A stretch of 64,000 nucleotides of DNA, taken from positions 1 through 64,000 of the forward strand of contig NZ_CDDF01000016.1 in assembly GCF_000819865.1 (NCBI RefSeq), in the 5' to 3' direction. Position 1 is the stretch's first letter. Each line of letters opens with the position of its first letter. Positions 26,956 through 35,917 of the stretch are shown here, in pieces. Source of the stretch: Aeromonas eucrenophila. GTDB taxonomy: Bacteria; Pseudomonadota; Gammaproteobacteria; Enterobacterales; Aeromonadaceae. The notes under the pieces were generated by a model, which saw only the letters and a list, made by a program, of their open reading frames with translations, ran no database searches and was not told the origin of the DNA. The position numbers and the translations under genes were made by a program.

Positions 26956-28335
26956 TTAATCTGAGATCTTCTGCTGGAGGCGGGCAAGCAGCTTGTCGTG
27001 AATGCCACCAAAACCGCCGTTGCTCATGATCAGAATATGATCCCCCGGGCGGCTCTCGGCCACCAGCTGCGCGATCAGGGTATCCAGATCGCCAAACACG
27101 GTCGCCGGACGGCTCATGTGGGCGGTAACTTCGCCCAGATCCCAGCCGATGTTGGACGGCTGGAAGAAGAACACCTCATCGGCGCCGTCGAAGCAGGCGG
27201 CCAGCTCCGCCTTGTGCACACCCAGCTTCATGGTGTTGGAGCGGGGTTCCAGCACCGCCAGGATGCGGGCCTTGCCTCCGATCGCATCAACCCTGGCGCG
27301 CAGGCCGCCGAGGGTGGTCTCGATGGCGGTCGGGTGGTGGGCGAAGTCGTCATAGACGCTGACGCCAGCCACCTCGCCTTTCAGTTCCATGCGCCGCTTG
27401 GGAGATTTGAACTGGCACAGGGCCGCAATGCCGTGCTCCACCATGACACCGGCATGGCGGGCGGCGGCGATGGCCATCAGACCGTTGCTGACGTTGTGCT
27501 CACCGATACACTCCCAGTGCACCTCGCCCTGCTTGGCGCCGTCCAGCCACACCTCGAATACCGAGCCGTCATCCGCCAGCTTGACCGCCTTCCACTTGGC
27601 GTCGTCCTGACCCACCAGCTCCACCTCGCTCCAGCAGCCCATCTCACGCACGGCACTGAGGTTGTGATCGGCCTGGGGGAACAGCACCCGGCCATTGCTC
27701 GGCACGGTGCGCATCAGGTGGTGGAACTGGCGCTGGATGGCGGCGAGATCCGGGAAGATGTCCGCGTGGTCGAACTCCAGGTTGTTCATGATGAGGGTGC
27801 GCGGGTGGTAGTGCACGAACTTGGAGCGCTTGTCGAAGAAGGCGCAGTCATACTCGTCCGCCTCGATGACAAAGAAGGGCGCGTCGCCCAAGCGGGCAGA
27901 GACCGGGAAGTTGCCCGGCACGCCGCCGATGAGGAAGCCGGGTTCCAGCTTGGCGTACTCCAGTACCCAGGCCAGCATGCTGGCGGTGGTGGTCTTGCCA
28001 TGGGTGCCCGCCACGGCCAGCACCCAGCGATCTTTCAACACATGCTCGAGCAGCCACTGCGGGCCCGAGATATAAGGCAGGTTGCGATCCAGCACATATT
28101 CCACGCAAGGGTTGCCACGGCTCATGGCGTTGCCGACCACCACCAGATCCGGCGCCGGATCGAGTTGGGATGGATCATAGCCCTCGGTCAACTCGATGCC
28201 CTGTTGCTCGAGCTGGGTGCTCATGGGGGGATAGACGTTGGCATCCGAACCGGTCACCCGATAACCGAGCTGCTTCGCCAACACCGCCAGACCACCCATG
28301 AAGGTGCCGCAGATCCCGAGAATATGAATGTGCAT
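26956..28335 (-). CDS. mpl: UDP-MurNAc:L-Ala-gamma-D-Glu-meso-DAP ligase
   Basis: Murein peptide ligase (459 aa) that reuses the tripeptide from recycled peptidoglycan by joining it to UDP-MurNAc. It is a Mur-ligase fold protein: N-terminal [14 protein letters not shown] (nucleotide sugar site), [17 protein letters not shown] (ATP loop), [16 protein letters not shown], and the C-terminal [12 protein letters not shown]. Mpl-specific [16 protein letters not shown] is at the end. AAGG precedes the start at 28335. Confidence 0.96.
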   Translation of the reverse strand: MHIHILGICGTFMGGLAVLAKQLGYRVTGSDANVYPPMSTQLEQQGIELTEGYDPSQLDPAPDLVVVGNAMSRGNPCVEYVLDRNLPYISGPQWLLEHVLKDRWVLAVAGTHGKTTTASMLAWVLEYAKLEPGFLIGGVPGNFPVSARLGDAPFFVIEADEYDCAFFDKRSKFVHYHPRTLIMNNLEFDHADIFPDLAAIQRQFHHLMRTVPSNGRVLFPQADHNLSAVREMGCWSEVELVGQDDAKWKAVKLADDGSVFEVWLDGAKQGEVHWECIGEHNVSNGLMAIAAARHAGVMVEHGIAALCQFKSPKRRMELKGEVAGVSVYDDFAHHPTAIETTLGGLRARVDAIGGKARILAVLEPRSNTMKLGVHKAELAACFDGADEVFFFQPSNIGWDLGEVTAHMSRPATVFGDLDTLIAQLVAESRPGDHILIMSNGGFGGIHDKLLARLQQKISD

Positions 28336-28444
28336 ACCACTGCCTTTTCCAGTAAAGGGAGTGCGCATTCTACCAAGCTAACCGGGATTTGGCAGACCCA
28401 AGCTGCATGACGGACACCAACTCTGTCGCACTGCCCTTGAAATA

Positions 28445-28472
28445 TGGTCATTTGATGCGACATCGCTATAAT
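28445..28472 (+). promoter_or_regulatory. promoter of ppa
   Basis: A consensus -10 TATAAT (28467-28472) with a weak -35 TGGTCA (28445-28450) 16 bases upstream, about 35 bases before the ppa Shine-Dalgarno. Confidence 0.6.
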
Positions 28473-28513
28473 ATCGGCCTGCAAACTTGACTCAAACACT
28501 CAAAGGAAACGTC

Positions 28514-29047
28514 ATGAGCCTGAACCTGGTACCGGCTGGCAAGAGCCTGCCCGACGACATCTACGTCATCATCGAGATCCCGCAGAATGCCGATCCGATC
28601 AAATACGAAGTCGACAAGGACAGCGGTGCCATCTTCGTTGACCGCTTCATGTCCACCCCCATGTTCTACCCGTGCAACTACGGCTACGTGAACGCCACCC
28701 TGTCTCTGGATGGGGATCCGGTCGACGTGCTGGTGCCGACCCCTTACCCGCTGCTGGCTGGCTCCGTCATTCGCTGCCGCCCGGTCGGCGTGCTGAAGAT
28801 GACCGACGAATCTGGCGAAGATGCCAAGATCGTGGCCGTGCCGCACTCCAAGCTGACCAAGCAATACGATCACATCAAGGATGTGAACGATCTGCCCGAG
28901 CTGCTGAAAGCCCAGATCCAGCACTTCTTCGAGCGCTACAAAGAGCTGGAAGCAGGCAAGTGGGTCAAGGTGGAAGGTTGGGGCGATAAGGCCGCCGCCG
29001 AAGCAGAGATCGTCACCTCCGCCGAGCGTTACGCTGCCGCCAAGTAA
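28514..29047 (+). CDS. ppa: inorganic pyrophosphatase (type I)
   Basis: Soluble magnesium-dependent pyrophosphatase (177 aa). Active-site segments include [20 protein letters not shown] in outline, the signature DGDPVDVLV with three metal-binding aspartates, and a later Lys/Tyr pair in [17 protein letters not shown] is 8 bases before the start. Confidence 0.98.
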   Translation: MSLNLVPAGKSLPDDIYVIIEIPQNADPIKYEVDKDSGAIFVDRFMSTPMFYPCNYGYVNATLSLDGDPVDVLVPTPYPLLAGSVIRCRPVGVLKMTDESGEDAKIVAVPHSKLTKQYDHIKDVNDLPELLKAQIQHFFERYKELEAGKWVKVEGWGDKAAAEAEIVTSAERYAAAK

Positions 29048-29058
29048 GCGTACCTTTC

Positions 29059-29090
29059 GCAAAAAAGGCGCCTTATGGCGCTTTTTTTAT
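29059..29090 (+). terminator. terminator of ppa
   Basis: A-rich stretch, GCGCC/GGCGC stem, T7 tail. It overlaps the 3' end of the convergent secreted-protein gene. Confidence 0.85.
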
Positions 29091-29408
29091 ATGACCTTGC
29101 GAACGTGATCCCGGCGGATCCCCCTGGATATAGAGATCCCGTCCATTCTGCCGATAGGGGCGATAGTAGCTGTCACCGCAACGGTAGTCCCCGCCCTCTC
29201 CTCCCACCAGATCGCAGTTGACCGGCAACACCTCCAGCCACTTCACCGCCTGCTGGAAACGCAGCCACTCCTGCCATTCATGCTCCCGCGCCAGCTGATC
29301 CCGCAGGGCAAAGGTGTCCGCCGTGGACAGCCCCTGATTGACGAAAACCTGGCCCGCGGCCGCCGGCAACGAGAGCGATAGCAGAAAGAAGGTGGCGACA
29401 GCTTTCAT
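29073..29408 (-). CDS. small secreted protein, unknown function
   Basis: A 111-aa protein with an N-terminal signal peptide (Lys at residue 2, hydrophobic core, cleavage likely after PAAAG near residue 19). The mature part has two cysteines, around NCDLVGGEGGDYRCGDSYY, that could form one disulfide, and a basic C-terminus. GGGGAA precedes the start. I do not recognise a family. It is divergent from the next secreted protein by 140 bases. Confidence 0.65.
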   Translation of the reverse strand: MKAVATFFLLSLSLPAAAGQVFVNQGLSTADTFALRDQLAREHEWQEWLRFQQAVKWLEVLPVNCDLVGGEGGDYRCGDSYYRPYRQNGRDLYIQGDPPGSRSQGHIKKAP

Positions 29409-29548
29409 GGTGGTTCCCCATATGGCTTATTTTAAAAATTAAATTAAAAGCTTTATCAGATAATTACCAACTCATGTGCAATTGGAACAACCCAAATTCC
29501 GCTGCCTAACCTAGTTGTTTAGTATCACCCGGCGCAGGACGCACCCTC

Positions 29549-30424
29549 ATGAAACTGGCACAAGCTCTGCTGTGGACTCTGGCACTTGGCTCAGCCGCCG
29601 CCCAGGAAGTCAGCTTCAGCTGGCAATGGCAGTCTGCCGACGGCCAGCAGAAACACCTGCAGCTGAGTACGGATGAGCGCGTCATCTCCGCCAGTCGTCA
29701 CGAGATGACGCTGATCGACACCTCTCTCAACTTCCCGCTTGAGACGCTCTACTCCTACATCAGCCCGCGCCTTTACAGCAGCATCAACCAGATCAATCAG
29801 AGCAGCCCCGAAACCGCCACCAAATTCCGCAATCTGGAGCAGGCCTTTACCCTGCACGACGACAGCATGGAATCGATCCAGTTCTGGCAGGCCTATCAGC
29901 AGTATCAGGAGGATGCCTTCTACCAGATGCGGGTATTGCCCTGCGTCCATCCGGCCAATCGCAAGTTGCCCTGCGTGAGACCCAATTATTCCCAGTTGTT
30001 CTATCAATTCAAGGGGGATCTGAAGCCCCTTGCCCAGCAGTTCTCGGCCAAGGATCTGGCCACCAGCGTGCATTTGCTGCAGGAGTGGTTGAACGCCATT
30101 CCCACCCCACCGGAACAGATGGATCACTTCGCCCCGCCCTTGCAGGCGCTGCAGGACAACAAGGCCGACAGCGACGAGAAGGCGCTGCTGATGGCCAGCC
30201 TCCTGGCCGAGCTGGCGCCGCAATACATGCTCAGCATCATCTACCCGAACATCAGCATCGGCAGCGTCTCCCCGGCCTGGCTCGCCATCACGGCGGACAG
30301 CGGGCTGAAGGGCGATACGGTGGTGATCGACAATCAGCGCCACGTCTTGCTGACCGGCTCGCCCCTGCTGGCCCAGCAGATGACCATGGCCCAGATCCCG
30401 CTGGTGAGCGAACCGCTCTACTGA
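29549..30424 (+). CDS. secreted protein, unknown function
   Basis: A 291-aa protein with a signal peptide (cleavage probably after SAAAQ near residue 19). The mature protein has a hydrophilic helical middle with two cysteines about ten residues apart (LPCVHPANRKLPCVRPN near residues 132-145) and no further recognisable motif. AGGA is upstream of the ATG. No family is recognised. A 10-bp inverted repeat lies 17 bases past the stop. Confidence 0.7.
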   Translation: MKLAQALLWTLALGSAAAQEVSFSWQWQSADGQQKHLQLSTDERVISASRHEMTLIDTSLNFPLETLYSYISPRLYSSINQINQSSPETATKFRNLEQAFTLHDDSMESIQFWQAYQQYQEDAFYQMRVLPCVHPANRKLPCVRPNYSQLFYQFKGDLKPLAQQFSAKDLATSVHLLQEWLNAIPTPPEQMDHFAPPLQALQDNKADSDEKALLMASLLAELAPQYMLSIIYPNISIGSVSPAWLAITADSGLKGDTVVIDNQRHVLLTGSPLLAQQMTMAQIPLVSEPLY

Positions 30425-30440
30425 CCCTGACTCCTCAAAC

Positions 30441-30468
30441 CAGTTAATAACAGGTTTATTATTAACTG
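30441..30468. repeat. 10-bp perfect inverted repeat
   Basis: CAGTTAATAA and TTATTAACTG with an 8-base loop, 17 bases after a stop codon and about 150 bases before the Zur-like box. It is A/T-rich, so it is more like an operator or weak hairpin than a strong terminator. Confidence 0.6.
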
Positions 30469-30614
30469 CCGCATGCCATTCTAGCCGCCCTCGCCAGCCA
30501 GCGTCCTGCGTTGACACGCAGCATCGCCTGATCATTCGCGACTTTATTTAACACTTTTTAAACACATCCGATCAGTTTAGGATGAGTACTGTCCCATTCC
30601 CTCAATCGTGAAAT

Positions 30615-30629
30615 CGTTATAACATAACA
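30615..30629. promoter_or_regulatory. Zur-like operator before ytfJ-zinc uptake cluster
   Basis: CGTTATAACATAACA matches 13 of 15 positions of the gamma-proteobacterial Zur core TGTTATANTATAACA (N counted as a match) and has the dyad GTTAT...ATAAC. It ends 16 bases before the ytfJ start and would block a -10 element, giving repression under zinc sufficiency. Confidence 0.65.
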
Positions 30630-30645
30630 AAGGAGTGTCATCCGG

Positions 30646-31188
30646 ATGAAACATCTCGTACTTACTCTGGCGCTGCTGCCAGGCCTGGTCATGGCCCACA
30701 ACATCAAAGAATCCGCCCAGGTGCCGCTGGTCAATATCAGTGACAAGGGTGAGCTGGTGCTGAAGGACAAAGAGATCAGCTACCAGCCGTGGCAGAGCCA
30801 GGTGCTGACCGGCAAGGTATTTCTGATCCAGCACATCGCGGGTCGCTCCAGTGCCAAGGAGCTCAATGCCCCCATGATAGAGGCGATAAAGGCGGCCAAG
30901 TTGCCCCACGAGCAGTACCAGACCGTCACCATCATCAACAGCAATGACGCCATCTGGGGTACCTCCGGCTTCGTGAAGAGCAGTGCCGAAGACACCAAGA
31001 AAGAGTTCCCCTGGTCCGCGCTGATACTGGATGCCAAGGGCATGGCCCGCAACGCCTGGGCGCTCGCGCCGGAGAGTTCGGCCATCGTATTGCTGGATAA
31101 AGAAGGCAAGGTGCTGTTCGCCAAAGATGGCCAGCTCGATGCCACCGACATCACCAAAGTGATGGGGCTCATCAAGTCCCATCTCTGA
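30646..31188 (+). CDS. ytfJ: YtfJ family protein
   Basis: A 180-aa periplasmic protein with a signal peptide (cleavage after LVMA near residue 17) and a thioredoxin-like fold lacking the CxxC active site. VFLIQHIAGRSSAKELNAP and PHEQYQTVTIINSNDAIWG closely follow E. coli YtfJ. Function is unknown; lying first behind a Zur-like operator and upstream of zinc-uptake genes suggests a zinc-limitation role here. AAAGGAG precedes the start. Confidence 0.88.
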   Translation: MKHLVLTLALLPGLVMAHNIKESAQVPLVNISDKGELVLKDKEISYQPWQSQVLTGKVFLIQHIAGRSSAKELNAPMIEAIKAAKLPHEQYQTVTIINSNDAIWGTSGFVKSSAEDTKKEFPWSALILDAKGMARNAWALAPESSAIVLLDKEGKVLFAKDGQLDATDITKVMGLIKSHL

Positions 31189-31199
31189 ATCAGAGAGGA

Positions 31200-31217
31200 G
31201 GGGCGCTGATGGCGCCC
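31200..31217 (+). terminator. weak hairpin between ytfJ and the zinc genes
   Basis: GGGCGC/GCGCCC stem with a 4-base loop and short T run. It could attenuate rather than end transcription into the zinc cluster. Confidence 0.45.
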
Positions 31218-31233
31218 TTTCCAAAAAGGGTCT

Positions 31234-31524
31234 ATGGGTCGTACCAAGCTGAAAATCTGGTTGTTGTTGCTGGGCTGGTTGTGGTTGCAACCGGCACTGG
31301 CACAACACCCGCTGGAAGCAGACCTGCCCGATCACAGCCACCATTGCCTGATCTGCGCCCTCCATCTGGATGGCAAGCTGGCCCTGACGCCCAACCCCCT
31401 TGCCCCAGCCCACCCCTTTGTCGCCTACCAAGCCCTCTCCACCGAGATCACCCGCGCCTCGAGTCTGGAAAAACCTCACTACAGCATCCGTGCCCCGCCC
31501 CTGCTTCAGCGTTCAACCGATTAA
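31234..31524 (+). CDS. small periplasmic protein, zinc-uptake chaperone-like (DUF2607 type)
   Basis: A 96-aa protein with a signal peptide (cleavage near ALAQ, residue 24) and a short metal-ligand cluster DHSHHCLICALH just after it. Small proteins of this kind precede the ZrgA-type zinc importer in vibrios and are listed as zinc chaperones; the name rests on context and the His/Cys cluster. AAGGG lies a few bases before the ATG. The distal half has no recognisable feature. Confidence 0.65.
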   Translation: MGRTKLKIWLLLLGWLWLQPALAQHPLEADLPDHSHHCLICALHLDGKLALTPNPLAPAHPFVAYQALSTEITRASSLEKPHYSIRAPPLLQRSTD

Positions 31525-31564
31525 ACATTTCTCTTAACGATCAATGGTTTTAAAAGGAATCACG

Positions 31565-32134
31565 ATGAAAGCAGTCACCCTGTTACTGGCGGCCGCCGCC
31601 TTTGGCGTGCAAGCCAACCACGATGAGCACGAGAGTCACGGCCACGGCGCCCACGAGCATGGCCACGGTCACCTCAATCTGGTACTCGATGGCAACCAGC
31701 TGATGATAGAGCTGCAGGCCCCTGCCGCCGATCTGGTGGGCTTCGAGCACGCCGCCAAGACGGATGCCGAGAAGGCGCAATTTGCCAAGGCCATGACCCA
31801 GCTCAAGCAGCCGGATGCCCTGTTCCGCCTCGACCCCGCCGCCGGTTGTACCCTGACCCAGCAGGAGATCAACGCAGCCAAAGAAGAGCATGATCACGAT
31901 CATGACCACGACAAGGCTGACGCCGATCACGACGAACATCACCACGAAGACGGTCACGCCGACATGGGCGCCATGTACACCTACACCTGCGCGGCTCCGG
32001 CCAAGCTGACCGGGCTGGAAGCCACCCTCTTTACCGTCTACCCGAGCCTAGAGAAGCTGAGCGTGCAGGGCATCCTGCCCACCGGTCAGACCGCGGCCGA
32101 GCTGACCCCGTCCGCCTACAAACTGAGCTGGTGA
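31565..32134 (+). CDS. zrgA: zinc-uptake protein ZrgA (DUF2796)
   Basis: A 189-aa periplasmic DUF2796 protein with signal peptide (cleavage near residue 17) and two His-rich clusters: HDEHESHGHGAHEHGHGH directly after the signal and another of alternating His/Asp near residues 105-135. Such clusters bind zinc. It corresponds to the periplasmic component of the V. cholerae ZrgABCDE minor zinc importer. AAGGAA precedes the ATG. It is followed within 4 bases by the ABC ATPase gene. Confidence 0.88.
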   Translation: MKAVTLLLAAAAFGVQANHDEHESHGHGAHEHGHGHLNLVLDGNQLMIELQAPAADLVGFEHAAKTDAEKAQFAKAMTQLKQPDALFRLDPAAGCTLTQQEINAAKEEHDHDHDHDKADADHDEHHHEDGHADMGAMYTYTCAAPAKLTGLEATLFTVYPSLEKLSVQGILPTGQTAAELTPSAYKLSW

Positions 32135-32138
32135 TCCC

Positions 32139-32825
32139 ATGAACAACGCCGTGGTTGAGATCCGCGATCTGGCCTTCGCCTGGCCAGGTGGCGAGGCTGT
32201 ACTCGATCTGCCCGCCCTGCGCATCGCGCAAGGGGAGCGGGTGTTTATCAAGGGGCCTTCGGGCTCCGGCAAGTCGACCCTGCTCGGGCTGCTTGCCGGG
32301 ATCCAGACCGCCAACCACGGCACTCTGGAGGTGCTGGGCCAGCCTTTGGCCCAGCTCTCCGGCCGCGCCCGTGACCACTTCCGGGCGGCCAATCTGGGGT
32401 ACATCTTCCAGCAGTTCAATCTGCTGCCTTTTTTATCCGTACTGGACAATGTCACTACGGCGCTCAGCTTCTCCCGAGAGAAGCGAGCCCGCCTGCGCTG
32501 CAATCCGGAGCAGGAAGCCCGCCGCCTGCTGGGGGAGTTGCAGTTGCCGGACGAGGCGCTGCACAGGCCGGTCCATGCCTTGAGCATCGGCCAACAACAG
32601 CGGGTCGCCGCCGCCCGGGCGCTGATCGGCTCTCCGCCCCTGGTGATCGCCGACGAGCCCACCTCGGCGCTCGATACCGACAACAGGGCCGCCTTCATCA
32701 AGCTGTTGTTCGAGGAGTGCGACAAGCAGGGATCGACCCTCATCTTCGTCAGCCACGACCCCTATCTCGAACCCCTCTTCCCCCGGGTGGAGAACCTGCA
32801 ACGGCTCAACCGGAGGGCGGCATGA
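32139..32825 (+). CDS. ABC transporter ATPase of zinc-uptake cluster
   Basis: A 228-aa ABC ATPase of the MacB/LolD type. Walker A is GPSGSGKST, the Q-loop is YIFQQFNLLPF, Walker B is LVIADEPTSALD, and the switch His is in FVSHDPYLE. The signature is LSIGQQQRVAAARAL, with Ile in place of the usual third-position Gly. It follows zrgA by 4 bases and is followed by an FtsX-type permease, as in the Vibrio zrg operon. Confidence 0.9.
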   Translation: MNNAVVEIRDLAFAWPGGEAVLDLPALRIAQGERVFIKGPSGSGKSTLLGLLAGIQTANHGTLEVLGQPLAQLSGRARDHFRAANLGYIFQQFNLLPFLSVLDNVTTALSFSREKRARLRCNPEQEARRLLGELQLPDEALHRPVHALSIGQQQRVAAARALIGSPPLVIADEPTSALDTDNRAAFIKLLFEECDKQGSTLIFVSHDPYLEPLFPRVENLQRLNRRAA

Positions 32826-32907
32826 TGAGATCGGATAACCAGAACCTCTGCCCATGCGTGCCCGCACAGGCAGGCTGCCAGCCATCCAGAGCAGTGCGGA
32901 GGTCGCC

Positions 32908-34155
32908 ATGCTGAAACTCGCCCTGCAAAGTCTCTGGGCCCGCCGCCTCACCGCCGGGCTCACCCTGTTGGCCGTGGCCATCAGCGTCACCCTGCTGCTC
33001 GGGGTGGAGCGAGTGCGCACCGAGGCGCGCGAGAGCTTCGCCAACACCGTCTCCGGCACCGATCTCATCGTCGGCGCCCGCTCCGGCCAGGTGAACCTCC
33101 TGCTCTACTCGGTGTTTCGCATCGGCAACCCCACCAACAACGTGGGCTGGGACACCTATCAGGCCATCAAGCAGCGCCCCGGCATCGCCTGGACCATTCC
33201 CCTCTCCCTCGGTGATTCTCACAAGGGCTTCCGGGTGCTCGGCACCACTGGCGACTACTTCACTCACCTGAAATATGGCCAGCAGCAGTCGCTGCAGATG
33301 CGGGAGGGGCGCCCGTTCGAGACGCCGTTCGAGGCGGTGCTCGGCGCCCAGGTGGCCGAGAAACTCGGCTACAAGCTGGATCAGTCCATCGTCATCGCCC
33401 ACGGCGCTGGCAACACCTCCTTCAGCCAGCACGACAACCTGCCGTTCAAGGTGGTGGGGATACTGGCACCGACCGGCACCCCGGTCGATCGCACCGTGCA
33501 CGTGCCGCTGGCGGGCATCGAAGCCATCCACCTCGGCTGGGACACCGGCCGCCACAGCAAAAACGTCACCGCCGAGCAAGCGCTGGCGCAGGATCTCACC
33601 CCCAAGACCATCACTGCCTTTATGGTGGGCCTGAGCAACCGCATATTGGCATTCCAGCTGCAGCGCGGCATCAACACCTACACAGGTGAACCCCTGATGG
33701 CCATCTTGCCGGGGGCCGCCTTGCAGGAGCTGTGGGGCATGATGAGCGTGATGGAGACGGCGCTCACCGTCATCGCCGGCTTCGTGGTGGTGGCCGGCCT
33801 CATCGGCATGCTGACCACCCTGCTGGCGGGGCTCAACGAGCGGCGCCGTGAGCTCGCCATCCTGCGCTCCCTCGGCGCCGGCCCGTCCCACCTGTTCCTG
33901 CTGCTGGCGCTGGAGGCCATGGCCCTCACCACCCTCGGCATCACCCTCGGGGTCGGGGTGCTCTACCTAGGACAACTGCTTGCCACCCCCTGGCTGCTCA
34001 GCCACTATGGCCTGCAACTTGGCCTCGGCCTGCCGAGCGCCTATGAATGGCAGTTGCTGGGACTGGTGTGGCTGGCGGGCATGGTGATAGGGCTGCTGCC
34101 CGCCGCCCGCGCTTACCGCTACAGCCTGAGCGATGGCATGAGTATCCGGATATGA
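32908..34155 (+). CDS. FtsX-like permease of zinc-uptake cluster
   Basis: A 415-aa permease with the MacB/FtsX layout: one N-terminal membrane helix (about 18-36), a large periplasmic domain (about 40-280), and three C-terminal helices. The last region has GLIGMLTTLLAGLNERRRELAILRSLGA, given in outline, a hallmark of FtsX permeases. The start at 32908 has GGAGG 7 bases upstream; the frame is open to 32854. The partner is the ATPase just upstream. Confidence 0.9.
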   Translation: MLKLALQSLWARRLTAGLTLLAVAISVTLLLGVERVRTEARESFANTVSGTDLIVGARSGQVNLLLYSVFRIGNPTNNVGWDTYQAIKQRPGIAWTIPLSLGDSHKGFRVLGTTGDYFTHLKYGQQQSLQMREGRPFETPFEAVLGAQVAEKLGYKLDQSIVIAHGAGNTSFSQHDNLPFKVVGILAPTGTPVDRTVHVPLAGIEAIHLGWDTGRHSKNVTAEQALAQDLTPKTITAFMVGLSNRILAFQLQRGINTYTGEPLMAILPGAALQELWGMMSVMETALTVIAGFVVVAGLIGMLTTLLAGLNERRRELAILRSLGAGPSHLFLLLALEAMALTTLGITLGVGVLYLGQLLATPWLLSHYGLQLGLGLPSAYEWQLLGLVWLAGMVIGLLPAARAYRYSLSDGMSIRI

Positions 34156-34166
34156 CGAAAGGAAAG

Positions 34167-34643
34167 ATGACGATGTGGAGAATGCTGGCGCTGCTGCTGG
34201 GTGTGTTGGCATTGCCTGCCCATGCCGTGGATTACAAGACAATCGACTGGGATGTGCTCATTCCAGAGGGTGAAAAACTGCTGCCGCCGCCCCAGGTCAG
34301 CCACGACGGCAACCTCGCCTCGGTGCCGCAGCCCGTCGGCGGGGTCAACAAGAAGCTGGACAACCAGGACTTGCGCATCCCGGGCTTCGTGGTGCCGCTG
34401 GAGGGAGATGCCAAGAAGATCACCGCCTTCCTGCTCGTGCCCTACTTCGGCGCCTGCATCCACGTGCCGCCGCCCCCCACCAACCAGGTGATCTACGTGA
34501 GCTACCCCAAGGGTGCGCCGGTGGACGATCTGTGGGACGCCATCTGGGTGAAGGGCAAGATGCGCACCATCAGTTCCAGCCACGAGATGGCCACCGCCTC
34601 CTACTCCATGGAGGCGACCGAGGTCAGCGTCTACGAAGAGTAA
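34167..34643 (+). CDS. DUF3299 lipoprotein-like periplasmic protein
   Basis: A 158-aa DUF3299 protein with a signal peptide (cleavage after PAHA near residue 21). Family segments are IDWDVLIP near the N-terminus, RIPGFVVPLEG, LLVPYFGACIHVPPPPTNQ, with a possible metal-binding Cys and His, and MEATEVSVYE at the end. It closes the zinc-uptake operon, as its homologue does in Vibrio. ATG at 34152 overlaps the permease stop; ATG 34167 is chosen because AAGGA sits 4 bases upstream. Confidence 0.8.
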   Translation: MTMWRMLALLLGVLALPAHAVDYKTIDWDVLIPEGEKLLPPPQVSHDGNLASVPQPVGGVNKKLDNQDLRIPGFVVPLEGDAKKITAFLLVPYFGACIHVPPPPTNQVIYVSYPKGAPVDDLWDAIWVKGKMRTISSSHEMATASYSMEATEVSVYEE

Positions 34644-34674
34644 GCCGCTGCGCCTATTGCCTTGATGCACAATC

Positions 34675-34702
34675 AAAATGGCCTCCCTTGGGAGGCCATT
34701 TT
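34675..34702 (+). terminator. terminator of zinc-uptake operon
   Basis: AAAATGGCCTCCC/GGGAGGCCATTTT hairpin 32 bases after the DUF3299 stop. Confidence 0.9.
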
Positions 34703-34814
34703 GTTATCCGGCCTGCACATCGGGGGCCCAGCACCGCCTGAGGGATTGCTCGTTTGGCTGCTTGGGGTAACATTGAATACCAGCCTGAATCCCCTCAGCC
34801 ATCACGGAGCCAGC

Positions 34815-35666
34815 ATGACCGATCTTCCGCCCCCCAAGAAAGAGAGTTCCATTCTGAGCAGTCAGGAGCAGACCCTGCGCCTGGCCCGTAGCCGCAACAT
34901 AGATGGCATGCTGACCCGCAACAGCGACAGCACCTTCGAGCAGCGCGCCACCTTCCGCCAGCTGGCGGATCAGGCCGCCCGTCAGCGCAACCTGGAATCC
35001 ATCATGGTGATGGCGGCGCGCCACTGCGAGGAGACGGCCGCCGGCGGCGAGATGGACAGCGACTGGCTGACCCGCTTCCTGCAGCTGGCCGAGGAGATCA
35101 GCATGGTGCCCATGCAGCAGTTGTGGGGGCGGATCTTCGCACTCGAAGTGGCGACCCCCGGTCGCTTCTCCATCCGGGCCCTCAGCACCCTCAAGGAGAT
35201 GACCCAGCGCGAGGCCCAGCTGTTCCAGCGCATCTGCGCCCTCTGCTGCCACTACGAGGGCAGCGACGAGCAGCGCCTGCTGCTCTGCATGCACAAGGGC
35301 GCCAGCCTGCTCAGCCGCGCCAGAGTCACCCGCATGGGGTTAGGCAAATACCGGGTGCCCTACAGCGCGCTGCTGTTGCTGTTCGATCTGGGCCTGCTGC
35401 ATCGGGGGGAGCTGGAATCCGGGCCCCTGCCGGCGGACGGGGTGGAGCTCGCCTTCGGCAACCAGCATTGGCGACTGCGCCAGCGTCAGAGCGGCCTGAC
35501 CCTGCTCTACTATCGCCTCACCCCGGTCGGTAACGAGCTCGCCCTGCTGCTGGATGAGCCGCCGCTGGAGGAGTACCTGCAGGACTTGAAGACCCTGCTG
35601 TCGACCAACCTGCAGATCGAGACCCTGACAACGCCCCCCGCCAGCACGCCGGAGATCCCCGCCTGA
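34815..35666 (+). CDS. TIGR03899-like conserved protein
   Basis: A 283-aa soluble protein similar in recollection to the TIGR03899 family of Vibrio and Shewanella, of unknown function. Helix-rich N-terminal half with QRATFRQLADQAARQRNLES, then PMQQLWGRIFALEVATPGRFS and LKEMTQREAQLFQRICA, which resemble DUF2806-type proteins. No signal peptide or membrane helix. The start has GGAGC 8 bases upstream; the open frame reaches 34662. A terminator follows. Confidence 0.7.
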   Translation: MTDLPPPKKESSILSSQEQTLRLARSRNIDGMLTRNSDSTFEQRATFRQLADQAARQRNLESIMVMAARHCEETAAGGEMDSDWLTRFLQLAEEISMVPMQQLWGRIFALEVATPGRFSIRALSTLKEMTQREAQLFQRICALCCHYEGSDEQRLLLCMHKGASLLSRARVTRMGLGKYRVPYSALLLLFDLGLLHRGELESGPLPADGVELAFGNQHWRLRQRQSGLTLLYYRLTPVGNELALLLDEPPLEEYLQDLKTLLSTNLQIETLTTPPASTPEIPA

Positions 35667-35672
35667 ATCGGC

Positions 35673-35694
35673 CGGGAGCCCATCAGGGCTCCCG
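35673..35694 (+). terminator. terminator of TIGR03899-like gene
   Basis: CGGGAGCCC/GGGCTCCCG stem followed by TTTC. Confidence 0.75.
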
Positions 35695-35917
35695 TTTCAC
35701 GGCTTGCCAAATTGCGAAACCGGGGGTTTTATTCCCAAAACGGCTCCCAAAAAGCGAATCGATTCAGCAACCCATAGCCCCCCTGCCCGCTCGCCCTCCT
35801 CCGCTGACAAATTTTCTTCGAATAACCCCCGTCCAGCCCATTATTTGAGCTTTTTCCGCCACTCTGGTGCACGGCTTGCAGACGGGACTCATAGCCCCAA
35901 TCCCAGTCGGAATCCCT

